Origin: Lunularia cruciata
Lineage: Eukaryota; Streptophyta; Marchantiopsida; Lunulariales; Lunulariaceae
Length of the DNA: 64,000 nucleotides
Direction of reading: 5' to 3'
NCBI GenBank assembly: GCA_948567375.1
Contig: OX419759.1
Location: forward strand, 56,955,493 to 57,019,492
This document shows, in pieces, positions 24,860 to 34,855 of the stretch (positions within the stretch are counted from its first letter, which is position 1; every line of letters starts with the position of its first letter). A program made the translations under genes and the position numbers. The notes beneath the pieces are model-generated. The model ran no database searches, had not been told where the DNA came from, and saw nothing but the letters and a program-made list of their open reading frames with translations.

Positions 24860-25625
24860 CTAATCTTGAGAACTAATTGATGAAGGTGGTAGTATTTCTG
24901 TAGTTGTACTAAGACTCTTTCCAATATCCTTCACTAAAGTCTCCAAAAGTGCTTTTACTCCACTACACTCATGTCCTTTATGAAGTCCTTCCACTCCACA
25001 AACCTCACACAACTCTTTGGTCTTAGATCTTCTCTCTCCTAATCTTGGTGAAGAAGGTCCAACATGCAAACCCAAGTCAAGTAAGCCTCTCCTTTCCTTC
25101 AATCTCTTGCTCTCAAAGGTCAAGGGAAATGAACTTGCCTTATGCCCCTTCTCTCCACATAGAAAGCACTTAGACTCACTCTTTCTTCCAAGTGGCATAG
25201 GTTTTTGGATCCTCTCAACACTCTCTTCAAATTCTATTGTAAACTCTCTTTTTTCCTCAAATCCACCCCTACAATCACCTTAAACCCTTTGGGAACCTTG
25301 CATAGTCTCAATTTCCACTCTTGATGACTTTCCATGTTCCCAAGATGAATCTAAACACTCAAACATGCTTTTTGTTGCTCTCAAACTCTTCATGCATGAC
25401 GTCTCCACTTTGTAGAATTAACCCTTCCTCACAATGTCACTCAAATCTACCAACCAGTTTGTTATAGTCCTTTGAAATTTTGCACACTTCATCAAAACTC
25501 TGAGGCATCCCTCTTTGCAAAATTTCAGATCTTTTCATTGAGTGATTTGGCCTAGACACCTCTCTATTCAGCACACATATTCCAAATTTGGTCTGAAAAC
25601 CACCCCCTTCACTTGAAAAACTCAT
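24860..25625 (-). pseudogene. ORF upstream of gag with zinc knuckle (element A)
   Basis: On the minus strand the first reading (25625-25437) is FDEVCKISKDYNKLVGRFE. After a break, the second (25283-24860) contains SESKCFLCGEKGHKASSFPL, a CCHC-like knuckle whose last Cys has become Phe, then a second Cys/His cluster CEVCGVEGLHKGHEC and a Ser/Thr-rich tail. It sits between the 5' LTR and gag. Copy M has the same ORF. I do not recognise a family; it may be an accessory protein comparable in position to the extra ORF of some Tat-lineage elements. Confidence 0.6.
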
Positions 25626-25951
25626 AACTCCCTATGAAAAAATGATCTCTCTCTATGTTTTGTGGCAGCAAGTAGTATAAAATGCACTGAATTTTCTTGG
25701 AAATTTTCAAAAAAATTCACTAAAAATTGAAGAAATGGCAGACTATGTACAATTGTCGAGAGAGTTGTGTATAAGATGTACAAAATCACCTCAAAGAAAT
25801 CATAATGAGCTACAGGGTATACATATGGATCTTGGTTCTCTAACTTAAGTTCAGCCCTCTCCTCTCCTAATGTTCTCTCCAAGTGAGCTCTCTTAGCCTC
25901 CTTTTGCCTAATGTAGAATTGAATGTGGAAAATTATCTTGCCTTCTAGAGA

Positions 25952-25971
25952 GGTCCCAACGGAACCAAAAA
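25952..25971 (-). other. Candidate primer-binding site of element A
   Basis: On the coding strand, directly after the 5' LTR end GGCTCACA, comes TTTT and then TGGTTCCGTTGGGACC. TGG within a few bases of the LTR is the expected form. Copy M has AGCTCCGTTG at the same place. I cannot assign the tRNA. Confidence 0.5.
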
Positions 25972-26662
25972 TGTGAGCCGGCCTATCTCTCACTCATGAT
26001 GAACCTTTGATGGCTATTATGGTAGCGCACCATGGACTAAGAAGGCAAGGAACCCAACTCTATCATACTCCTCCAAGGCTAACACCCCAAGACTCAAGAC
26101 ATTGCTCACTAGAGAACTCAATGAGAGAGAGATAGTTGCAAATGAAAGGATGATGAGTACCTCCTCACCCCTTGTTTATATACGTGTGAAATAGTTACAT
26201 ACCAAAGTTACTAATTATTGGAGTAACTCAAGTTACTAGGCTAAAAGTCAAGTTAAGTCAAAAAGTAGAAAGGAATATCCATTCATATGGGTATATTCCC
26301 CAAAGCATGTGATCTTATATTGACTCAACCACTAAGTCAAGGATTCCTTCACGTGGGCTATCCTTGGACAATAGAAGAATCCAAAACAAAAAGGCTTGCG
26401 GGCCCAAGAATTCTCAACTCTTTCCTCAAAGCCAAACACCTAGGAATAATACCAAGTCAACACACTAGAATCCAAAATAGTGGTGCTCATCTTTTCCACT
26501 TCCTCTAAAGTAAGGTCCCCTCTATCTTAGCTATGACTAACTTTAGCTAATCATGACTAATGTAGAACCATCCTTTATCTCTATATAAATAATATCTTTC
26601 AAGTACTTGTAATACCAAACTAAATATCACAATACCACACATATGCACAAATGGGTGTTACA
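25972..26662 (-). repeat. 5' LTR of element A
   Basis: 691 bp, with plus-strand ends TGTGAGCC and GTGTTACA. It aligns with the split 3' LTR and with the LTR of M (3203-3891). Many substitutions separate the two LTRs, so the insertion is old. Confidence 0.93.
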
Positions 26663-28438
26663 GGTCAGCAACATCGTCTACCCCTTCAACTCTTTGGCTT
26701 GACCCTATATTTCCTTACCTCTTGCCTCAAACCTCTCTTGCAACTTCTCACAAGTCTTCTTCTTCATGACTGCATCCACCTGAAGTTCTTCAACTTCCTC
26801 GTCTCTTCTGGTTATGCAATCCTATAAACTCTTCACTTCAGCCAATAGGTACTTCACCACCTGCAACTCATTTGTTACCTTCATACAATCTTGTGGAATA
26901 ACCTTCTTGTGATTTTTTAACAACCCCAACAATGGAGATACAACCTTGGATAGATATTGTATTCCTCCAAAGTTCTTTTCGTCTTTGGCCACATCTTTGT
27001 ACTTTGCCTTTTCCATTGTCTTCTTCTGCCAAAGTCATGATCTTCATATTTGCAGCGATATTGCTTCCAAGCTTCCTTCTTCCTTACCTACTGAACTCGG
27101 CCCCGCAGAATACTCCCTCTATCATTCAGCCCCCTTCTCTTCCACAACCAGGGCTACACAATGATTAGCATTTCCATGTATACTATCAATCATCGCATGA
27201 AAAGCTTCATCGTCTCCTGCTTCAGCCGATTGCTGAATGTCTTCTTCACCCTCACTCTCACTTCCAGATTCCTCACTTTGTAACGTGAGCTCTGCTTCTT
27301 TTGATTCCTCTCCTCTGGACTCTGTCTCCCCTTCAGACTTGGTTTCCAAAGGTTCTTCTTTCACCATCTTCTTACCCTGCAGAACCAATCTTTGGGTCTT
27401 CCTTTGTGCTGGAGGTGACTCTGCTTCTTTGGGTTTATTTTGCTTCTTCGTCTTTGGGCTTGTGACTTCTTCCATCTTCCATTGTCCCGTCTTCAAGAAG
27501 TGATCATTAGTGGCTCGTAGTTGTGTCATGTATTACTGCTTTTCTTCATTCGCTTCCCATCTCAAATCAGGATGAAAGTGCGACACTATCCATTGCCTCT
27601 CCTCCGCTGTTAGCAAATTCAACCCAAAGTAGAAGTGTGCTGCAAATGGTGCAAAATAATGTGAAGGCAAAGTTGTCCTCCAATTGACCACCATCTGCCT
27701 TGTTTGTTTGTGAAAACACTTTGCTCAATTCACCTTCACTCCTGCAAACATTTGGTGGAAATAGACCACCTTCTTCATGTCCATGTAAGTAGTTTGTTTG
27801 GGTTTGAACATGGCCATGATCACCCCCATGATACTTTGTTTAATTGGGTCCCAATAGGACTCCACCTTGTAACCATTTGTGGTGCATGGAGCAAAGAACA
27901 AATTACAAATGTCCGCCGTCTCCTCTGCAACATCACACTTCTTATAGAAGGTGATCCCCGTTGGTTCTCCTGCTTCCTTCCCCAATACTAACCTCCAATC
28001 CGACTCAGTCCATCTAGCCAGATTTCCTCTCCTCCCCTCAACTTTTGGACCCTCCACACAATTATTGGCAGCTATCTCTGCCATGACTCCGGGGAAATTG
28101 AAATTCCAGTTCCATGCTAAAAAGGTAATACAAAGTCTGTTCAAGACCTTGATCCTTGCTACAACATCCAACCTACAAATTGCAAAACTTTGTACTGCCA
28201 GAGCGTTCTTGACCTTCTTTTCCATGATTTGCTCTCTCATTCTTTGACATTGGAAGACTATTCCCTCTCTTGGACGAGACACTTGAACCCCTTTTAGATT
28301 TCAGAAAATTGCACTCTCAATTGGCTTCTTGACACGCATTACTATAGGATGACTGCTGAGAGGGACAAGAAATCTACTTGACATATTTGACTTCCTCCCA
28401 TGCAAATGCAATTTTATATTACCCCAAATTGCAGTCAT
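26663..28438 (-). pseudogene. ORF-b N-terminal and middle part (solo LTR D)
   Basis: The best-preserved N-terminal copy of ORF-b. From the ATG at 28438 one frame continues to about 27122 with only about three stops. Blocks include VSRPREGIVFQ, LDVVARIKVLNRLCITFLAW, GNLARWTESDWRLVLGKEAG, VAEETADICNLFFAP and a Tyr/Phe-rich stretch ending FYFGLNLL. A Lys-rich linker (KTKKQNKPKEAESPP) and an acidic region (about 27240-27360) follow. The continuation is interrupted by element A and insertion S. The N-terminal region is globular by composition; its family is unknown. Confidence 0.75.
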
Positions 28439-28483
28439 TCTTTGATCAATTTCAAAATCAACTTACCCTTCTTTTGCGTGTTT

Positions 28484-28770
28484 CTATTCTATCATTGTCA
28501 AGACATGCTTCTTTTGCCTTTGCCGTTTCTTGAAGTGTACTTTCTTGCCATGTAGAAAGGTTGTTAAATGGTCTTTGTATTGGGCTTCACTCCCTGATCT
28601 GAAGATGATGATCTTTAGACTTGTCTCTTTGTACTCCTCTTTTGAGTATTTCCGGTCTCCAACCCAAAGTCGACTTCTTTGGATTTCCTCCAAAGAAACT
28701 CCCATCCATTCTTTCTTCCACAATTCGGCTTTCTTGCTTACTTCTTCTCCAAATGCTAATAAAACAGGAA
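28484..28770 (-). pseudogene. ORF-a (solo LTR D)
   Basis: The minus-strand reading contains WKKEWMGVSLEEIQRSRLWV, YSKEEYKETSLK and a basic end HGKKVHFKKRQRQKKHVLT, matching ORF-a of B (55215-55493) and the equivalent in E. The open frame runs past the LTR end at 28790, but that part belongs to element C and is unrelated. The protein is about 90 residues and very basic at the C-terminus. Function unknown. Confidence 0.6.
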
Positions 28771-28795
28771 AAAAAAATGTGGGCACCACAGTAAT

Positions 28796-29800
28796 GCTCC
28801 TGCTACCTTCTAGTGGATGATGAATGCAATCTTCAAGGATTTCTTGTGCAAATTTGTGGAAGTCTTCATTGATGATTTTTGTGTGTTTGGGCAAAGAGAT
28901 GTACATTTGGATTACCTTCGCCAAACTTTTGGAAGGTGTCATTTTACTGGTTTTTCATTACACTTAGATAAATGCCTCTTTGCAATGACAGAGGGAATTC
29001 TCCTAGGGCATCACGTGTCAAGTTGAGGTATCGAAGTTGATGTTGAGAAGGTTAAAGTAATCTCACCCTTGGAATCCCCTAAGAACATTCAGGAGCTAAG
29101 AGCCTTCTTGGGACATGTCAGATACTATAGACACTTTGTCCCAAACTATGTGGTGCTTGCTGCATCCCTTACAAAACTTCTAAAGAAGTCCAAAGACTAC
29201 CTATGGGAAGCAAGTCAAGAAGAAGCTTTCCAGGTATTGAAGAAGAAACTAGTTGAAGCACCAGTCATGAGGGCTCCAAATTGGGAACGCCCTTTTCATG
29301 TTTATATGGATACTTCATCCATGGCAATTGGAATAGTCTTGAGTCAAAAGGATGACAAGAAGAAGGATTATCCAATCTATTATGCCAATCAACAAGTTTC
29401 AGTTTCATAAAAGAACTATTTGACGTTTGAAAGAGAAGCACTTGGAATGGTTTATGCCTACAAGAAGTTTTGCCACTACCTGTTGGGATATGAGTTTGTC
29501 TTCTATGTTGACCATTACGCGTTGCAACATTTGGTCAAGAAGGCAGACTTGTCCAACCAAATTGCCAGATGGATCTTGTTATTACAAGAATTCACATATA
29601 CTATACAAGTAAGGAAAGGAGCTTTGCATTCTAACTTGGACTTCTTATTCAAGTTAGAAACTCAAGACCAGGAATGGGAGGTCAATGATCGTTTCCTTGA
29701 AAAAGAGTTATATCATTTGATAGCAATGCAAAGAATGAGATATGCAATGAATATCACTATTTGCATACTCTCCGGTGTCTTGATGGGCTAGACCCGGAAT
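28796..29800 (+). pseudogene. RT C-terminal part and RNase H (element C, after insertion D)
   Basis: This resumes the RT of 10677-11567 in one frame with few stops. It carries FIDDF (about 28870), GILLGHHVSS, a connection ELRAFLGHVRYYRHFVPNY, then RNase H blocks YMDTSSMAIGIVLSQ, REALGMVYAYKKFCHYLLGY and FYVDHYALQHL. The fourth Asp block reads SNLDFLFK. It is nearly collinear with element B (52900-53900). It is broken by stops at about 29024 and 29408. Confidence 0.88.
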
Positions 29801-30520
29801 AGAGGGCAGTCTCTCTAAGGAAAATGGGGATGTATCAACTTAAACACAACATTTTATTCAAGATGGGCAAAGATGAAGTACTTTGGTGATGCTTGGAGGC
29901 ATACAAAGTCGGAGGAGTGATTGAGTCTTTACACTCCAAAGCATCGGGGGGACATCATGCCCTGAAGAATAGTGTAAAGAAGATTCTTTCCTCAAGGCAC
30001 TTGTGGCCTACAATGGATAAATACACACATGCCCATATCCAAAGTTGTGATGCTTGTCAAAGAACAGCAAAGTCGATGGCTACTTCCCAGTGGACTTTGA
30101 GAAATGGAGAATTGATTTTGTAGGACCAATACAACCGGTAACCCAAGTCACAAGAAAATAAGAAAATGATACATTTTGGTCTGCATTGACTATGCTACCA
30201 AGATGGTCAAAGCTGAAGCAACTCGCAAAGATTATGCAAAAACAATGGCAAAATTTTTCTTTCAAAATATCCTCTCCTGCTATGGATGTTCTCTGGAATT
30301 GGTTAGTGACACAGGGACACATCTCTTGAACTCTATGATGGAGACATTAACCAAGTACATAAAACATCAGAAGACAACTCCTTATACTCCAAAAGCAAAT
30401 GGCCTAACGGAGAAGGAAAATAGGTTACTCTACAAAATTCTTAATAAGGTGACTTTCAATTATGCCTAAGATTGGGATGTGAAGTTACTAGTTGCGTTGT
30501 GGGCATATCAAACGATAGAT
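29800..30520 (+). pseudogene. Integrase, C-terminally deleted (element C)
   Basis: It carries a GGHHALKNSVKKIL helix and SCDACQ (HHCC region, both Cys kept), DFVGPIQPV in a shifted frame (about 30115), a core with LELVSDTGTHLLNS (second Asp) and NGLTEKENRLL (Glu) to about 30440. At about 30520 the reading jumps into LTR U3 sequence, so the integrase tail, PPT and start of the 3' LTR are deleted. Confidence 0.82.
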
Positions 30521-31936
30521 TCTTAGTATGTGAATCAGTTGGAGGATTGCAAGCGGAGTATGAGGAGGAGTTGAAGATAAGTAAAGCTATGATGGAGAAG
30601 GAGAGAAGAGACAGAGAAGCAATCGGCGGAATTGGTCAAAGAAGCAATTGTGGAACTAAAGGTGAGATTAACCACAGAAATTCTGAAATTTACGTGCATC
30701 TTCTGAGTCTTGAATGGAGGAAACAAGGCTACACAAGCTATGATTGCTTGTGCAAGAGATGAGGAGTAAGAATGCGAAGGACAAGGAATTGAATGCCTTG
30801 TTAATCAGTCTTAGAACTTAGGTAGATAGGAAGATGTTAGATGTAGAGAATAACATTTCTATCAAGCTCAGTTTGATTAAACTGGAGTTAGATAATGTTT
30901 GGAATACTATACATATGAGACCCAAAGTAAGAGAGATAGGAGTGCAAGTGTCTTTGGATGTGGCACTTGAGCTATTAAAGAAGAGTGGGTTATGAGATAA
31001 GGAGGTAGATAGATTACACATGTCTTTAATTATAGATCAAAGTGAAGACATGCTAGAACTGGTAGAAGAGTTGGAAGTTGTAGAACCTAAAGTAAATGAG
31101 GTGAATAGACTTTCCTCGGGTTTAGAAGCCGAAGTCAAAGTAGACGTTGGATTGGATTACGACCAGTTTTGAGATAGGAAGAGAAACATATGAAGAGGTG
31201 CAGTGTCATTTTGGATCTATAGGTTGGTAGAGTTGTTAGGAATTGGTTTAGGGAGTTAGATAATTGTCAAGAGCTCTACCTACTTAAAGGTGGAATTCAT
31301 AGTGTAATGTTGTTCAATATTCATTTTCTTGAGAATAAATAAAATGAAATGTTGTGAAGCAATGCTCATTGCTTGAGCTTAATTCTGAGTATCAATCCCA
31401 TGTGTGTGTTTGTGGGTGCTGGGAGAATTTTGAAATGCAAGTCAATGTGCTTTTTGGATGTTAGATTCCGCAACTTTGATCTTTATTCTATGTGTTTGAT
31501 CTTGAGTGAAGTGCAATCAAAGCAATGCTTTGATAGATCTAAGAAGAATTGTAGTGTTGGTACTATTCATTTGTGAGTGCATTGATGAGTTGATGTGAAG
31601 CAATTTTGATCAAGGAAGTTGTGCCTTTAGTGGAGGGGTGGAACACAATTCTAAGGTGAAGTCATTTTTGGGAGAGACTGAATCATCACAATCAAGTTTG
31701 TTTGGAAAGATTTGAATGATTTGTGATTATGAGTGACAAATTGTTGTGATGAGACTGTGAGTTAGTGCTTGTTACTCTCTTCTAGATGTAGTTGCTACCT
31801 GAGAGATAAAAGACACAATCAAGAAGAACTACATTGTTACTTTGCTTCATATTTGACCAATTCTCAGTTGTATCTCTACAAGAATGAACTTTACTTATTA
31901 GATTACCGCAAAATAGATATTTGCCAGGTTGTCACA
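30520..31936 (+). repeat. 3' LTR remnant of element C
   Basis: It starts within the ORF-b coiled coil (about 30530, EYEEELKISKAMMEKERR), keeps the ORF-b tail and R-U5, and ends GATATTTGCCAGGTTGTCACA at 31936. The first 2.2-2.4 kb of the LTR is missing. The following five bases, cgggt, do not match the left flank of C. Confidence 0.82.
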
Positions 31937-32910
31937 CGGGTCTCAATAGGTATCCTCTTTGAACCCATGTTTTGTACACGGAGCACTAAAGGAATTGCAG
32001 ATTTCTATTGTCTCTTCTATAGACTCTCCCTTCTTGTAGAATGTAGTTTTGGCTTCCTCGCCAACCTCTTTCCCCAAAACTAGTCTTTAATCTGACTCTG
32101 TCCATCAAGCAAGTTTGCCTCTATTCTCTTGTTCTTTTGGACCCTCATCACAATTACTTATAGCTATTTCTGCAATGAAACTTAGAAAACTCATGTTCAA
32201 ATTCCAAGCAAGAGAAGTGATCCAAAGTCTAGTTAAGACTTTGATCCTTGCTATAACATCTAACCTCTGAATTGTAGGAGTGAGATTCCTCATTGTGAGT
32301 GAGAGACTCTTCTTTCCACCCCTCATTGGCACCATGTTATGTCTCACTCTTGGTATTTGGAAGATAATTCTTCCATCTCTTGGACGTGAAATTCTAACTC
32401 CATCAGGATTCTTAAACATCAAACTCTTGGTTGGCTTTGTAATAGGCACTATGGTGGGATAACTACTTAGGCATAGGATACTTGCATGACATTTCAAAAT
32501 TCCTTCTACAAAGGCTCAATTTTATAGTTCTTTGCTACAAGGTCATTCTTTAGTCACTCTTCACTTGATAATCACACATTCTGGATCCATTCTTCTTGTC
32601 ATGGTCAATTTTCTCCTACTCATGCCTTAGCCACTTTTTAGCTTATATGTTCTTGGCTGGCAAACCCAAAGGAAAGTTGTTACTCTGTCTTTGCATTGGG
32701 TTGAACACCCCAAGCTAAAGTTTCCTTACTTCAGGTTTCTCCAATGACAAGTACGATCCTAGTTCTTCTTTTCCTAACACAAAATAATCTACTTTAGGTT
32801 CAACCTAAAGACACAATTCTCCTTCTTTTGTTGCCATTTAGGTTCAATTTGACCTCGATAGTACACTTCTTCTTCAAAATATAACAAAACCAAAAATTGT
32901 GGGTACCACA
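31937..32910 (-). mobile_element. Long-LTR fragment P (LTR 5' part)
   Basis: On the minus strand it begins TGTGGTACCCACAATTTTTGG (at 32910) and covers the first about 970 bp of a long LTR. ORF-b N-terminal blocks lie at 32497-32105 (DGVRISRPRDGRIIFQIP, LDVIARIKVLTRLWITSLAW). It stops abruptly at 31937, where the 3' LTR of C ends. No other piece of P is found left of C. Confidence 0.8.
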
Positions 32911-33158
32911 ATGAAGGAGATACAAGTGCATCTTGAAGTGATCTACTTGCAAATTCCATAGCAGATCCTTAGGCTAGATCATTTCTTGTAATTGAGAACA
33001 TGATACAAAAATTATTCTTGGTACCCATGAAGTCAAAAGACATTCCCTTGGCCTAGAGTGAATTCTATTTTAGCTTGCATCACTTGCAAGTGTTATTTTT
33101 CTTCAAAAATGTAGAGAATTTATCCAAGGCCATGCACAAGAACAAGTTCTTGATGGTT
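32911..33158. other. 248-bp spacer between LTR fragments P and Q
   Basis: No motif is recognised. It may be the old target DNA of P and Q. It has no open reading frame of note. Confidence 0.4.
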
Positions 33159-34075
33159 TGTGGTACCCACATTTTTGTTTTTTTCCTACTTTTGAAGAAG
33201 AAGTGTACATATGAAGTCATATTGTACATGTATGGCATTGGAAGGCAATGAATGGTGTCTTTGGGTTGTAACTCAAAGTAAAGTGAATTTGTGTTAGAAG
33301 ACAAAGTACTCATATTGGTCCTGTCAGCATTCAACCCGAAGTAAGGAAACTTTGTCTCAGGGTGCTCAACCCAAGGCAAGGATAGTGTAACAAATTTCCT
33401 TTGGGGTTGCACATTCAAGAAGGTAGCACACACAAAAACTGCTGGCCTATGAGCGGGGGAAAATTGACATTGACAAGAGCATGCAAAAGGTGTGATTTCT
33501 CAATAGCTAAAAGTGAAGAAAGTCGGAGGAGACATACCACTTTAAAATTTGGCATTGAGACAAAGAGATGAAAAGTAACTTCCCATCACCATTAAGGAGT
33601 GGTCTTGAGGGAGATTGAGGAAAAATGATTGTAGTAAGAGATGCACTTGTGCATTGAGAGGAAGTCAGGATTGTTAGTCTTAGAGTTGGGCGGAAGAGTA
33701 GTCACCAACCTATAGTGGAGGAGAGTAAGATGGGAGGTGGAAAGAAGAACTTGGAATTTGCAGTGAGAAATCATGCAATTTGGAGGTTAGATGTGATCGC
33801 AAGAATCAAAGTCTTGAGCAGGCTTCGGATCACATTTTTGGCATGGAATTGGAACCTTAGTTTTCCAGGTTTCATGACCAAGATAATAGAGAGTAGGTGC
33901 TTGGATGGACCCAAGGCAGAGGGTTAAAGAGGAAATCCGGCTCAAGAGACAGAGTCAAATTGGAGGTTTGTACTTGAAAGAGAGGCAAGTGAGGAGCACA
34001 AGGCCACATTCTTGGAGAGACTAGAGATAGCTGAAGAAACCTAGGAAGTGCAAGACGCCTTTTCTTCAAAACACA
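33159..34075 (+). mobile_element. Long-LTR fragment Q (LTR 5' part)
   Basis: It begins TGTGGTACCCACATTTTTG at 33159 and aligns with element C from 5486, including ORF-b readings at 33715-33927 (NHAIWRLDVIARIKVLSRLR, FLAWNWNLSFPGFM). It ends at 34075, where a minus-strand LTR end (R) starts. It belongs to the C/I subfamily. Confidence 0.82.
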
Positions 34076-34162
34076 TGTGACAACCTGGAAAATATGACTT
34101 TTGCGGTAATTAAGTAAGTAAAAATTGTTCCCGTAGAGATACTAATCAGAATTAGTCAAATA
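34076..34162 (-). repeat. Long-LTR 3'-end scrap R
   Basis: TGTGACAACCTGGAAAATATG, followed by about 65 bp that match the reverse complement of the long-LTR 3' end (GTTCCCGTAGAGATAC, AATTAGTCAAATA), stops at about 34162, where element G begins. The rest of this LTR is absent. Confidence 0.75.
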
Positions 34163-34165
34163 TAT

Positions 34166-34855
34166 GGTGCATAGCCCCTTATGTTGGGGAAGGTTGCAGT
34201 TGTTGGTTTGGAGTTATGGAAGACCGATGTGGAGAGGTGTCCATTTCAAATCTAGACATCTCTAGGTGGTGGTTCGACAAAATACACCACACGTGTGGAG
34301 CTTGTTGTCTAGGTTCAGCTTGGTCATCCGACTGATAGCTTGGTGGTGAGAGCTCAGGCTATTGCAACAATAGTTGAGTCATATGATGTGCTAGTTGGGG
34401 GAGCAATGCTATACCCCATGGGTTTTAGTATTAGCTATTGGGAGGAGATAACCTCCTATAGACCAGGTTGGCAGTCTGGTGAGAGACGGGTATGTCACCT
34501 ACCAGTACGCTTCAATAGTGGCAGTCTTGGCTCCCTACAAGCCAAGACCATTGCAACATCAGTTTTAGCTATCAATGCTGCAATTACTTGGCCTAGTGAC
34601 TTATTGGAGGGGAACACCCATGCAGAGGATACTCCAGTACCAGAGGAGATCACTCGGATTTGGAGTACGAGTGAGATTGTTCTATCCACCTTGGATGTTC
34701 TATTGTGGAGTTCAGAGGAGGTATTAAAGCAACATGCAGATCAATTGGTGCAATAGGCTTGGAGTGGAGCTTTTGTACCATCAACAGATGAGTGTGAGGA
34801 TGAGCCTCCATAGTTGATTACTTTGACACCTTTGGATACCACACTCATTGCTTGG
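34166..34855 (+). pseudogene. Protease-like region N-terminal to the methyltransferase (element G)
   Basis: The best open part is 34340-34756 (138 residues). The blocks VELVV...VQLGHPTDSL, SYDVLVGGAMLYPMGFSISYW and SYRPGW resemble the second half of a retropepsin, in which a hydrophobic D-x-L-x-G motif is followed by an L-x-x-x-G turn. The D-S/T-G active site would be upstream, in the lost part. The reading continues in the same frame into the methyltransferase after removal of solo LTR F. The protease assignment is an inference from the motif and the position; the methyltransferase neighbour is certain. Confidence 0.5.

Larger units (their letters stand above)
15740..26662 (-). mobile_element. 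Complete but decayed Ty3/gypsy element A (0.69-kb LTR)
   Basis: On the minus strand it runs 5' LTR (25972-26662), PBS region, zinc-knuckle ORF, gag remnant, protease, RT, RNase H, integrase, PPT and 3' LTR (15740-20075, split by solo LTR E). It sits inside solo LTR D, whose sequence resumes on both sides. Flanks tgttc and ggtca share only an imperfect g-t-c core, so the duplication has decayed. RT is also split by solo LTR N. The order PR-RT-RH-INT identifies Ty3/gypsy. Confidence 0.92.
11568..28790 (-). mobile_element. Solo LTR D (long-LTR family) with two nested insertions
   Basis: On the plus strand it starts TGTGACAACCCGG and ends GGGCACCACA, the reverse complement of the long-LTR ends. 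The 5-bp duplication gtaat lies at 11563-11567 and 28791-28795, and RT of element C continues across it. LTR pieces are 11568-13064, 15629-15739 and 26663-28790, together about 3.7 kb, one LTR length. It is interrupted by insertion S and element A. No internal region belongs to it, so it is a solo LTR formed by LTR-LTR recombination. Confidence 0.9.
5486..31936 (+). mobile_element. Long-LTR Ty3/gypsy element C, host of a nested insertion stack
   Basis: The plus-strand element comprises a 5' LTR (5486-8981), gag, protease and RT to 11567. RT resumes at 28796 and continues through RNase H and integrase to about 30520, followed by the end of a 3' LTR to 31936. It is split by solo LTR D with a gtaat duplication. 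Compared with element B, both LTR/internal junctions are deletions. At 8981 the LTR tail, PBS and first half of gag are gone. At about 30520 the integrase tail and most of U3 are gone. The flanks agttg (left) and cgggt (right) do not match, so the ends may be recombinant. Confidence 0.85.

Noticed and set aside
34340-34756. 138-codon reading as an independent small gene
   Set aside because: Its frame continues through the cttgg insertion site into the methyltransferase, so it is part of the polyprotein of element G.
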